Part shown: positions 17,535-27,277 of the stretch, piece after piece
How positions within the stretch are numbered: the stretch's first letter is position 1
How the letters are laid out: the number at the start of each line of letters is the position of its first letter
Assembly: GCF_013240295.1 (NCBI RefSeq)
Contig: NZ_JABETK010000003.1
Span: 558,001 to 622,000 of the forward strand
Length of the DNA: 64,000 nucleotides
From: Neoaquamicrobium sediminum
Lineage (GTDB): Bacteria; Pseudomonadota; Alphaproteobacteria; Rhizobiales; Rhizobiaceae
Direction: 5' to 3'
The notes under the pieces: generated by a model
The model's input: the letters and a program-made list of their open reading frames with translations, nothing else
Told to the model about the DNA's origin: nothing
Databases searched by the model: none
Position numbers and translations under genes: made by a program

Positions 17535-18976
17535 GCCGTTATCTTGTCCGGGCGAGGTTGGGTCGCGTCTACAGCGGGCAGCGGCAACGCTGCTGTTGCC
17601 GTCATCCCTTGATCGACGTTGGCAACCAGCTGCAGCGTGCCACCATGATAGGCAAGCAGCTTGCGCGAGGTGTATAGCCCAAGCCCTGTTCCGCCGCGCG
17701 CCGCAGCGTTGGAGGCGCGGAAAAAACGTCGCCCGATCTTGTGCTGCTCGTCCTTGGGTATGCCGATGCCCCGATCGCGCACCTGAATGATCAAATCACG
17801 GTCCCGCCGTCGTACGTCGACCTCGACCGGCTCATCTGAAGGCGAGTATTTGAGGGCGTTATCGATGAGATTGATGATGATGGTCGTCAGCATCTCAGGA
17901 TCCGCCACCAGTAAGGTCCGCTCGTCATCCACGGTGAGCTTCAGGCGGTGTTCCTGCTCTGTCATTCTCAAATGCAGCCTCAGGTCGAGCAACACCGAGG
18001 CGAGCGTTATATGCTCGGGTTGAAACCGGCTATCCCGGTCGTCCGACATGAAGCGGTTGATGAGGGAAAACAGCCGGTTCAGCGCGTCGCGGATACCGGC
18101 GATACGTTCGCGCGTCGCATCAGGGGATTTGTCGCCGACGAGCCCGATCATCTCGGTTGCGTTGCGGATGATGGCAAGCGGTGTGCGGAACTCGTGGCTG
18201 ACGACACGCATGAAATCGGCCTGCTCCTCGCGCAGCGCCCGTTCAGCCTCCAGGCTCGCACTCAATTTTGTTTCCAACCTTCGACGCTCGTCGATTTCAC
18301 GTGAGAGGGCTTCGTTCTTCTCGCGCAAATCCGTCGACAGGCGGGTGCTGACCATGAAGAGGACGCAAGCAAAGAAGGCGATCTGGAACAGTGCGCCTTG
18401 CATCAGATACCAGGCGTTATGATCGGCCAGCACGAAGGCCGAGCCGGATACGGCTCGTCCTTGCTCGATCACGCTCTGCATGAGACTGGCGATCATGTAT
18501 TCGAGCAGGATGCCGATCGTGATCCAGCGCAGCAGCTGCGGCTGCGTCCTGTCGCGTAAAAGCGCAAGGCACATGATCGACATCATGATCACCGTGAAGA
18601 CGGTCGAAAGGTGGATTCGGATGGCTACGTTGCCAGGATCGACCCTCACCGCGATCGTCCAAGTCGCGAGCTGAAAAACCAGCAGCGACACACCAGCCCA
18701 CGTGTAGCGCGGTTGTCCCAGGAAACGGGCAAGCCCTTCGGCGAGAAGGACAAGGCCGATCTTGATCACGAGATTGACGAGCACGATGCTCCATCCGGCC
18801 GGCTCCATGCCGCGTACGATCATGAGAAACAAGCCAAGCGCGATCGCGGCGAGGCCTGCTGCAAGAAATCTGAGTTCGTAGAGATGGCGCCAGGCTAGCC
18901 AGACAAACGTCCAGGCGACCGCCTGCAAGCAAGCGATCGCGAAGGTGACCACAAGGACCGTTTTGAGATCAAGCAT
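17531..18976 (-). CDS. Membrane sensor histidine kinase
   Basis: 481 residues. The first 210 residues hold about seven hydrophobic segments with short loops and no large periplasmic domain, so the signal may be sensed in the membrane. A coiled linker (LREKNEALSREIDERRRLET) leads to the HisKA domain with phospho-acceptor His261 (VSHEFRTPL), then the ATPase domain: NLIDNALKYS, DRGIGIP, GGTGLGLY. All catalytic boxes are intact. Overlaps the regulator gene by four bases. Confidence 0.92.
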   Translation of the reverse strand: MLDLKTVLVVTFAIACLQAVAWTFVWLAWRHLYELRFLAAGLAAIALGLFLMIVRGMEPAGWSIVLVNLVIKIGLVLLAEGLARFLGQPRYTWAGVSLLVFQLATWTIAVRVDPGNVAIRIHLSTVFTVIMMSIMCLALLRDRTQPQLLRWITIGILLEYMIASLMQSVIEQGRAVSGSAFVLADHNAWYLMQGALFQIAFFACVLFMVSTRLSTDLREKNEALSREIDERRRLETKLSASLEAERALREEQADFMRVVSHEFRTPLAIIRNATEMIGLVGDKSPDATRERIAGIRDALNRLFSLINRFMSDDRDSRFQPEHITLASVLLDLRLHLRMTEQEHRLKLTVDDERTLLVADPEMLTTIIINLIDNALKYSPSDEPVEVDVRRRDRDLIIQVRDRGIGIPKDEQHKIGRRFFRASNAAARGGTGLGLYTSRKLLAYHGGTLQLVANVDQGMTATAALPLPAVDATQPRPDKITA

Positions 18977-19317
18977 CCCCGCGCATTCGTACCGCCCTTG
19001 CGGCCCTCCGCTGCATCAGTTCCGAGCTTTGCAGGAGTTGCGTGGAGAGGCAAGTCACGGCCGCAAGTGCAAGAATTGGTTAGAATTCACTAGAATTGGT
19101 CGGTGGATTCAGTGGGTGTTCAAAAGCTACCTTAGGTGGATTTCATGCGGCACTGACAACCTTCCTAGGGCCAACGTTGCCTGGGAGATGTCGACTTTGA
19201 GAGGAATTGCCGGCGCTTTGCCTTGAGGGGGCATTGGGTCGTGGTTCCTGCAACGCGCACACGCCGCACGAGCCACATCAACCGTCTGCGGGACGGTTCT
19301 TTAGGTCGGGGGCGAAG
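18977..19317. promoter_or_regulatory. Divergent region between sensor kinase and autotransporter genes
   Basis: About 340 bases containing AT-richer stretches (for example TTAGAATTCACTAGAATTGG, 19080-19099, with the direct repeat TAGAATT) than the coding flanks. Promoters for both genes should lie here. I could not assign exact -35 and -10 boxes. Confidence 0.4.
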
Positions 19318-22300
19318 ATGGCCAGTTCAAGCGTTCTGTTCGCGAATGCGGTCACTGCTGGACGCAGTGAAACTGGATCGATCTCGCGCCTGTCACGGCT
19401 CATGCTGCTCTTCATCTTCCTGTTTGCCGGGCTGGGGGTCACCACTCCGGCAAGCGCACAGACGGCCACCGTCACGTGGGATTCCGGGTTCGTTATGGTG
19501 CACGGTGGCCCGAGCGGATTCGTGTCGAACGGCGACCTGGTGGACGTCGGAACGACACTCACCTTCGATTTCAATTTTCCGACCGGATGGACGTATGGGT
19601 CTGAACCTAGCGGCTGCAATATCGTTCACGGCAGCGGTGATAGCTGGCAGGCGACCATCACGGAAACATGTCATGTGGCAGGCTACGAAACCCCAATCAT
19701 GGTTATGGGTGTGGGGCCGACCGAACTGGTGGAAGGGGAGTTCGGGTTTTTCGACGTGATGGCGAGTGGAGGCGACAGCCCCTTCACTGTAACGCTGGAG
19801 TCTGGCGCGGTCCCGACAGGCATGACCTTTAGTGGTGGAACTGTGTCGGGTATGCCCAGCGAAGAAGGAAGCTTCACCTTCACGGCCAGCGCAACAAACG
19901 GGTACGGCCACTCTGGATCGCAAACCTTCACGCTCACCGTCGTCGGTCCCAGCGCCGGTGCTCCTACCATCGCCAACATCTCGCCAAGCAACGGCGCCGC
20001 TGAGGGCAACAACACGAGTGTAGTCATCACTGGCACTGGCTTTACGGGCGCGACCGGCGTCAGCTTCGGAGGCGATCCAGCCTTAAGTTTCGCTGCCAAC
20101 AGCGACACGCAGATCACGGCCGTGACGCCCCCACACGCGCAGGGCCCTGTCGATGTGGAAGTCGTCACACCCGGCGGCAGCGTTACTGCGTCCGATGGGT
20201 TCACCTATGACGCCCCGGTGGAGTTGTTTTTGTCAATTGGCGACGTCTCCGTGTTGGAGGGTGATTCCGGCGTCACCACAGCCATGTTCACCATACAGCT
20301 CGACCAGCCTTTGCCGCAGTTTCGATCGGTGACGTTCGATATCGCCACAGCTGACGGCACTGCCACCGGGGGGACGACTACCAGATTAGCAGTGATACTG
20401 GCGTCAGCTTTGGTTCGCTCAATGCCGTTGTATCGTACAGCATACAGATCTACGGCGACACGCTCGATGAAGCGGACGAGACCTTCTTCGTGAACGTCAC
20501 AAACGTTTCGGGCGCGACGGTGGTCGACGCACAAGCTGTAGGCACGATCCTGAACGATGATGCGAGCGGGCCGACAATCACTGACGTTTCGCCAAGCACT
20601 GGCGCGCCCGGCACGATGGTGACCATCACAGGCGCTGGCTTGACGGGCGCCTCGGGTGTTCATTTCGGCGGTGTGGTCTCTGCTGATGTGACGGCGGTCA
20701 ATGACAGTACGGTCCTCGCCGAGGTGCCTGCGCACCCGGGTGGGGTTGTGGACGTTGAAGTTTTTGCTGCCGCAGGGACAGCCACCGCGCCGGCAGCATT
20801 TACTGTCGAAAACAGCCCACCAACCGCGAATCCAGTCTCCGCTACGGTCGCCTATGGCAGCAGCAACAACCCGATCACATTGAGCATAACCGGCATGCCA
20901 GCCAGCTCGGTCGACGTTGCCACGGCTCCCGCACACGGCGCTGCCAACGTTTCCGGTATGTCGATCACCTATTCTCCGACCTCCGGCTATGCCGGCCCGG
21001 ACACCTTCACCTATACGGCCACCAATGCCGGCGGCACCTCCTCGCCGGCGACGGTAACAGTTACGGTTTCCCCCGACGATCATCTACATGCCAACCAACC
21101 CGCCCGCCGGCACCGTGGGCGTCCTTTACAGCCAATCCATCGCGAGCGGCGCGAGCGGTGGTGCTACTCCGTATGATTATGCCCAGGTTTCAGGAACGAT
21201 GGTGCCCGGGTTGACGCTGGCGGCGGACGGCAGCTTGAGCGGCTCGCCCACGACTGCTGGAACGTTTACGTTTGGTGTGGTTGCGATTGACAGTAGCACG
21301 GGCACTGGGCCGTTCAGTTCGCCGCCAGTTGATGTTTCTGTAACGATCGCTCCGGATGCTCCGACAATTACCGGCATCTCGCCTTATGCAGGGCCGGACA
21401 CCGGCGGCACGACGGTGACGATCACCGGTACCAATCTGACGGGTGCAACAGCCGTCATGTTCGGCGGCACACCCGCAGCAAGCTTCTCAATCGACAGCGA
21501 CACGCAGATCTCGGCGGTGACGCCCGGAGGGCCGGCCGGTGCGGTCGAGGTCGCTGTGACGACGCCGGGCGGCAGCGCGACGGAGGTCGTTGGTTTCACC
21601 TACACGTCATCGGCTATTATTACCTGGGACACGGGTGCTGGATTTGTAGCCCTTGCTTTTGACTCCGGCACGAGCATCGATAATGGCGACGCCGTGCCCG
21701 TTGGAACGCCGTTTCATATCAATATCCATCCAAGCGGTGCGAATACCTACAGCAGCCCGCCGAGTGGCTGCGGCATTAGTCATGCATATTCCGATACCTG
21801 GGCCGGTACCGTCACCGAAACCTGTCACATCACCATAGCGGTCGAGGAGATAGAGGTCTCCCCAGACACGCTCGGCGATGGGGTTGTCGGAGAGACCTAC
21901 AGTCAGACGGTAGCGGCAACCGGCGGCTATACGGGCTTTTTCTATTCGTCCGCTGATCTCCCCGCCTGGCTCACTCTCGACGGTGACACCGGCGATCTTT
22001 CTGGGACTCCACCGGCACTTGGCGCCGTTAACTTCACGGTTCGGGCGACAACCAGAGACTATAGCCTTCACTGGACGGAGAGAACCTACACGCTGGCTGT
22101 CTTGCCTCCGGCGCCGACGATCACCGGCATTTCGCCGGACACCGGCCCGGCGGCCGGCGGCACGACGGTCACCATCACCGGCACGAACCTGACCGGTGCG
22201 ACCGGTGCAAACGCCGTCACGTTCGGCGGCGTGGCGGCGACAAGCCATACGGTCGACAGCGACACGCAGATCAGGGCGGTGACGGCGGCGGGATCGACTG

Positions 22301-25300
22301 GCGCGGTGGATGTTGCGGTGGCGACGCCGGGTGGCACGGTCACGGAACCCGATGGCTTCACCTATCGAGCGCCGGCTCCCAATCCTTATTTGGTGACCGT
22401 CTCGGATGGCACCTACACTGCAGGTGAAACCATACTCTTCAATGTCTATTTTGATGATGTTGTGGTGGCTTCCGGCAATCCCCGATTGCCGATCGATATC
22501 GGCGGGACGACTCGATATGCGGACTACGATGTTCATAGTGGCGTCGTCGTAAGGTTCAGGTATGTGGTGCAGGCTGGCGATCTCGCCCCGTCCGGTATCG
22601 GCCTTGGCCCATCCATCCTCGTGAATGGGGGACTATCGAGAGCACCGACGGGACCGCCGCCAATCTTACGCTCAACGGCATACCCGACCTGAGCGGCGTG
22701 ATCGTCGATGCCGTGGCGCCGACGGCGATCTCCAGCGCGGTCAGCGGCAGCCCGGCACCGGACGCGACGTCGGCCCTTTTCGACGTGACGTTCTCCGAGC
22801 AGGTGAACGGGGTCGACCAGTCGGATTTCGTGCTGACAACAGCTGGTTCTGCCGTGGGCGAGATCGCCGGCATCGGCACCGCGGATGGCGTGACCTACCA
22901 TGTCAACGTCACCGGCATATCCGGTATGGGCTCGCTGCGCCTCGATGCTCGCGCGAATGGATCGATCACCGACTTGGCCGGCAATCCGATGACAGTGCCG
23001 TTCGCAGCAGGGACGCCCTGGACGCGCGGCGGCTCGACCGATGTGACGCTGTCGAGCCTTGCGGCAAGCGCCGGCACGCTCGATCCGGCCTTCGATCCCG
23101 CAACGCTCACTTATGACGTTGCCGTCGACAACGCGACGGACAGCATCACGCTTACGCCGACAGCGACGGAGGCCACAGCGACGATCGCCGTTGACGGACA
23201 GGCTGTCGCTTCCGGCAGCGCCAGCCAGCAGATCGCGCTGGCGGTGGGTTCCACGCCAATCGCGGTGGTCGTGACAGCAGAAGACGGCACGACGACCCAG
23301 GCGTACACGGTCACGGTCACCCGCGCGGCTTCCGCCGATGCGATGCTTGCGGGCCTTATGCCGAGCGCCGGCTCACTCGATCCGGCCTTCGCCCCGGCAA
23401 CGGCGGATTATGCCGTTGCCGTCGACAACGCGACGGACAGCATCACGTTGACGCCGACAGCGACGGAGGCCACAGCGACGATCGCCGTTGACGGACAGGC
23501 TGTTGCGTCCGGCAGCGCCAGCCAGGCGCTTGCGCTGGCGGTTGGCACGACGGCGATCCCGGTGGTGGTCACTGCGCAGGACGGCACGACGACGCAAACT
23601 TATACGGTCACAGTCACTCGCGCTGCTTCCGCCGAGGCGACGCTTGCGGGCCTTGTGCCGAGCGCGGGGGCTCTCGATCCGGCCTTCGACCCGGCGACGA
23701 CGGATTATGCCGTTGCCGTCGACAACGGGACGGACAGCATCACGCTGACGCCGACCGCGACGGAGGCCACAGCAACGATCGCCGTTGACGGGCAAACGGT
23801 CGCTTCCGGCAGCGCCAGCCAGCAGATCGCGCTGGCGGTTGGGTCGACCGCCATTCAGGTCGTCGTTACTGCCGCGGACGGTACGACCACCCGTGCCTAT
23901 ACCGCCACTGTCACCCGCGCGGCGTCTTCCAATGCGAGATTGGCGAATCTGGTGCCAAGTGTCGGTACGCTCGATCCCGCTTTCGACGCCGGCAGTTTCG
24001 ACTATGCGATTGGCGTGGCCAACGCCGTCGATAGCATTGCACTGACGCCGACAGCCGATGACGCTGAAGCAGCGATTACCGTCAACGGGGAAAGTGTGGC
24101 GTCCGGCAGTGCCAGTCAGGCGATTGCCTTGTCTGTCGGCTCAACGGCGATTCAGGTCGGAGTCATCGCCGAAGATGGCACCACGACCCGAACCTATACG
24201 GTCACGGTCGAGCGGGCGCAGCCCGTGCCGACGGTCATCTCCCGCACAATCGAAGTCGATGCGGGCGACACGGCATCCGTAGACCTTGCCGAGGGCGCCA
24301 CAGGAGGCCCGTTCACGGGGGCCGCGATCGTCGATCTATCAAATGCCGCGGCCGGCACGGCCCGCATCGAGCGCGACGGCCAGACCTACCAACTGATCTT
24401 TGCCGCGAGCGCCACCTACGCGGGTGAAGCCGATCTACGCTTCACGCTTTCCAACGCCGCCGGAACGTCGGCGCCCGGAACGATCGCGTTCACCATCGTC
24501 GGTCGGCCCGACCCTGCGCAGGACCCGGAGGTGGTGGGACTGCTGACTGCCCAGGTCGATGCCGCCAAGCGCTTCGCGCAGGTGCAGACACGCAACTTCA
24601 ACGACCGGCTGGAACAATTGCATGACGAAGGAGACCGGCGCACGAACAGCATGAATCTGCGCCTCGGCTACAATGCGGAAGAAAGCCGCGGCGACCGTGA
24701 AATCCAGCAGCTTGTCGAACGGGCCCATGAGAAACCGGGTGTCCTCGGCTATGCGCCGCATGATACCGGCGCGTCTAAAAGCGGCGCATTCGCCTCGGAT
24801 GAGAAGGCCACTTCGTCCGCATCCGGCAACGGTGGAGGACCGGATCTCGGACCCTTCGCGGCCTGGACCGGCGGTTACGTCAATTTCGGCGAGAGCGACG
24901 ATGGCGGACTTGCCCTCGATCACACGATGGTCGGGGTCAGCGCCGGGATCGACTATCGGTTCTCGAAGAAGTTCATCGGCGGCTTCGGTGTCGGCTTCGG
25001 CCGTGATCGAACAGATGTCGGCGCCAACGGCACGCAGAGCACTGGCCGTGCCTACAGCGCGGCTGTCTACGGCAGTTACAAGCCGCTCGACAATTTCTTC
25101 CTGGATGGCCTCATTGGTGGAAGCTGGCTCGATTTCGACAGCAGACGGTTTGTCACCGCGAACGGCGACTTCGCCAACGGCACGCGCTCGGGACACCAGC
25201 TTTTCGGTTCGCTGACCGCGGCCTACGAGTTCCGCGACCAGGCCTGGCTGGTCTCGCCTTATGGGCGCGTCGAGATGTCCCGTACCTGGCTCGACGGCTT

Positions 25301-25670
25301 CACCGAAGAAGGCGGAGGCGACTTCGGGCTGCGCTACGGAGACCAGAGCATCGATACGGTATCCGGCGTCATCGGCCTTCGCGCCAAATACGCCTTCAAG
25401 ACGGGCTGGGGCACACTGACCCCGGGCGCGCGCGTTGAGTACACGCACGATTTCGCGGGATCGAGCCGGATCAGCATGGGCTACATCGACATGGAGCGAT
25501 TGCCGTACTGGCTGGATATCGAGGCATCCAACCGAAGCTATGTGACGCTGGGCCTGTCGCTCGACGCCGAGCTCCCGCAGGCCTGGACACTGGGCTTCGA
25601 CTACCGCACGGCGTTCGGAAACGACACGCAGGAACACGCGATCGGCCTGGAACTCGCCAGGCGGTTCTAG
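19318..25670 (+). CDS. Very large autotransporter adhesin (reading frame interrupted three times)
   Basis: About 2117 residues after joining four frames. A signal peptide (LSRLMLLFIFLFAGLGVTTP, then ASAQ) is followed by four TIG/IPT domains (around 19960, 20570, 21360 and 22110; motif PTITGISP...GGTTVTITGTNLTG), a Calx-beta domain (20215-20560, ending ADETFFVNV), four 99-residue cadherin-like repeats (23040-24225) and an autotransporter beta-barrel (24840-25670) ending in Phe (ELARRF). The barrel would insert in the outer membrane and expose the passenger, an expected adhesin. Breaks are at a G6 run (20368-20373), a C5 run (21070-21074) and a G5 run (22627-22631); one-base corrections restore each. 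Either sequencing error, decay or phase variation. Confidence 0.85.
23040..24227 (+). repeat. Four tandem 297-bp repeats encoding cadherin-like domains
   Basis: Unit starts at about 23040, 23337, 23634 and 23931, exactly 297 bases (99 codons) apart. Units share stretches such as GACAGCATCACGCTGACGCC and GCGACGATCGCCGTTGACGG with few differences; the fourth unit is the most diverged. The protein unit reads LDPAFxPAT.DYAVAVDN, TATEATATIAVDGQ, ASGSAS, VTAEDGTTTQ. High identity suggests recent duplication and makes copy-number change by recombination likely. Confidence 0.9.
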
Positions 25671-25909
25671 GCATCGACAATCGATAATGAAGTTCAGTGG
25701 CTAAATCCGGAGGCCAGATTCATTTTGACCTAAGCACCCGCGCGGGACAGCTGGTGCCGGGCCATCTTGAGTGCCTGAGAGTGCGACTTGGGAGCGGATT
25801 TCCAAACTCAGATGATACGGATAACCGATCGGATGTGAGCTCCTCCGGGAGCAAGCATCATGCCAAAAAATCGAAAAGAGTCGCCGCCTAGTCAAAGACG
25901 CCGTATATT

Positions 25910-25928
25910 TTGCACAAGAATTGTGCAA
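25910..25928 (+). promoter_or_regulatory. 19-bp palindrome upstream of the Xre/ParS antitoxin gene
   Basis: TTGCACAA GAA TTGTGCAA: perfect 8-bp arms with a 3-base spacer, 23 bases before the ATG at 25952. The location and symmetry fit an antitoxin autorepression operator. Binding is inferred. Confidence 0.6.
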
Positions 25929-25951
25929 TTCGATATGGCAAGGTAACCTGA

Positions 25952-26341
25952 ATGACCGCGGCCACAAAAGTTTCCATGCCTGACGAATCCTTGGTGCTGT
26001 CCTACATGGATCGGACTGGAAGGATCGCGGTCAATAAGCTCGCAGACGAGTTTGGGATGTCCAAGACCCAGCTTGCCGAGGCCGCGGGGCTTGCGCGAGA
26101 GACGCTTTATCGTGCCCAGCGCAGCCATGCTCCCAAAACGCAGGGGCGCCTTCGTGAAATGCTGGAGATCATCAGCCGCGTGACGGAGTGGGCCGGCGGC
26201 AAGGAGCAGGCCATGGCCTGGTATCGCGCCCAGCCCTTGCCGGCATTCGGCTGCCGGACTGCCGAGGCCCTGGTCAAGGAAGGCAAGGCTGCAGCAGTTC
26301 GGGACTATCTCGATCACATGGCTCTTGGCGGATTTGCGTGA
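25952..26341 (+). CDS. Xre/MbcA/ParS-type antitoxin
   Basis: 129 residues. An N-terminal helix-turn-helix region (RIAVNKLADEFGMSKTQLAE, ARETLYRA) precedes the C-terminal toxin-binding domain (RVTEWAGGKEQAMAWYRAQP, LPAFGCRTAEALVKEGKAAA) with the family pattern of a Trp-containing helix and a GxTAxxLV-like turn. Such antitoxins pair with RES-domain toxins. The stop overlaps the start of a damaged RES gene (GTGA). The antitoxin itself is intact and has a palindrome upstream. Confidence 0.88.
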   Translation: MTAATKVSMPDESLVLSYMDRTGRIAVNKLADEFGMSKTQLAEAAGLARETLYRAQRSHAPKTQGRLREMLEIISRVTEWAGGKEQAMAWYRAQPLPAFGCRTAEALVKEGKAAAVRDYLDHMALGGFA

Positions 26342-26633
26342 GATTCTTAGGGACATGCTACCGAGCGCATGATCCGCGATGGGCACTCAAGCCGATGTCG
26401 GGGGATGGCGCAGCAATCAGGGGGATTGCTTCAACCCCAAGGGAGTACCGGCCCTCTATCTCGGCTTGAGCATTATGACGGCGGTCAAGGAACCCAGTCT
26501 GGGCTTTGCGCATCGAATAGATTCCTGCGCGCTATGTTCTTACGAAATCGATTGGGGGCAGGATCTGCCGCACAAGGTGAGGGTCTTCGATCCGAGTGGC
26601 CGGCTACCGAAGGACCAGTTGTCTTGGCGCTGA
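26338..26633 (+). pseudogene. RES-domain toxin, frameshifted and truncated
   Basis: Starts with GTG at 26338, overlapping the antitoxin stop. The N terminus VRFLGTCYRAHDPRWALKPM and then SGDGAAIRG matches RES toxins with the conserved Arg (YRAHDP). At about 26421 the expected GGRFNPKG motif is broken: a base is missing and the frame changes, after which CFNPKGVPALYLGLSIMTAV and FAHRID...CSYEID follow. Normal RES domains continue another 60 to 80 residues; here the frame ends at 26633 without the C-terminal part. RES toxins degrade NAD+; this copy should be inactive. Confidence 0.75.
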
Positions 26634-26700
26634 GGTGTTGCAAATTCCCGGGGCAGGGGAGGGGCCTTTTGCCAACCTACACGGCAATGCCGCAACGGGC

Positions 26701-27147
26701 TCAGCTACTTGGTTCCCGCCGCTCGATGTCCCGCCGCAGCACAATCAGCGTCGTGAGGTTCTGCACACTCGGATGCGCGGAAATGTTGTCACGCAGGGTG
26801 TTCAGCTGGTCAATCGAAGCCACCTCGACTTCGACCACCAGGTCGAGCTGGCCGGTGACCGACGACACCCGTCGCACCTCCGCGTAGCCCGCCAGTTGGT
26901 CGAGCACACCGATTGATGGCGTAGATACCAGCGTCATCAGCAGGAACGCCGAAACCAGCTTGGTATCCATTAGTCCGATATCGGCGCGATAGCCGCGTAT
27001 GACGCCACTCTTTTCAAGGGCGGCGACGCGGCCGCTGGTGGCACTTCGTGACAGCCCGACCCGCCCAGCCAACGTTTTTAGCGGGATGCGGGCCTCCTGA
27101 GAAAGAATTGCCAGAATGGCTCTGTCCTTGGCATCGAGTTCGTTCAT
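26701..27147 (-). CDS. Lrp/AsnC-family transcription regulator
   Basis: 148 residues from the ATG at 27147 (MNELDAKDRAILAILSQEAR). The helix-turn-helix (LKTLAGRVGLSRSATSGRVA) is followed by the RAM ligand-binding domain (GVIRGYRADIGL, VRRVSSVTGQLDLVVEVEV). The open frame extends upstream to 27279 but those residues have no family support. It is divergent from the aminotransferase fusion gene, 130 bases away, and is its likely regulator; the ligand would be an amino acid or amine. This is inference. Confidence 0.88.
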   Translation of the reverse strand: MNELDAKDRAILAILSQEARIPLKTLAGRVGLSRSATSGRVAALEKSGVIRGYRADIGLMDTKLVSAFLLMTLVSTPSIGVLDQLAGYAEVRRVSSVTGQLDLVVEVEVASIDQLNTLRDNISAHPSVQNLTTLIVLRRDIERREPSS

Positions 27148-27277
27148 GGCGAGGTTTCGATCCGCGTCGTTAAAATGCTGGTCCAGGTCGTCATAGTGTC
27201 GGTGCAACCGACGCTTTGCCGGATGCCGAACTTTTCGGCTCGTGCCAAGCTCCAGTAATGACAATTTTGGATTGCCC

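Noticed and set aside
23040..24227. Possible CRISPR-like direct repeats
   Set aside because: The repeats are 297-bp coding units inside one frame, not short repeats with spacers.
24435..25637. 400-codon minus-strand frame
   Set aside because: Antisense to the autotransporter beta-barrel.
25697..25891. 64-codon plus-strand frame
   Set aside because: Low-complexity, no recognised domain, weak start.
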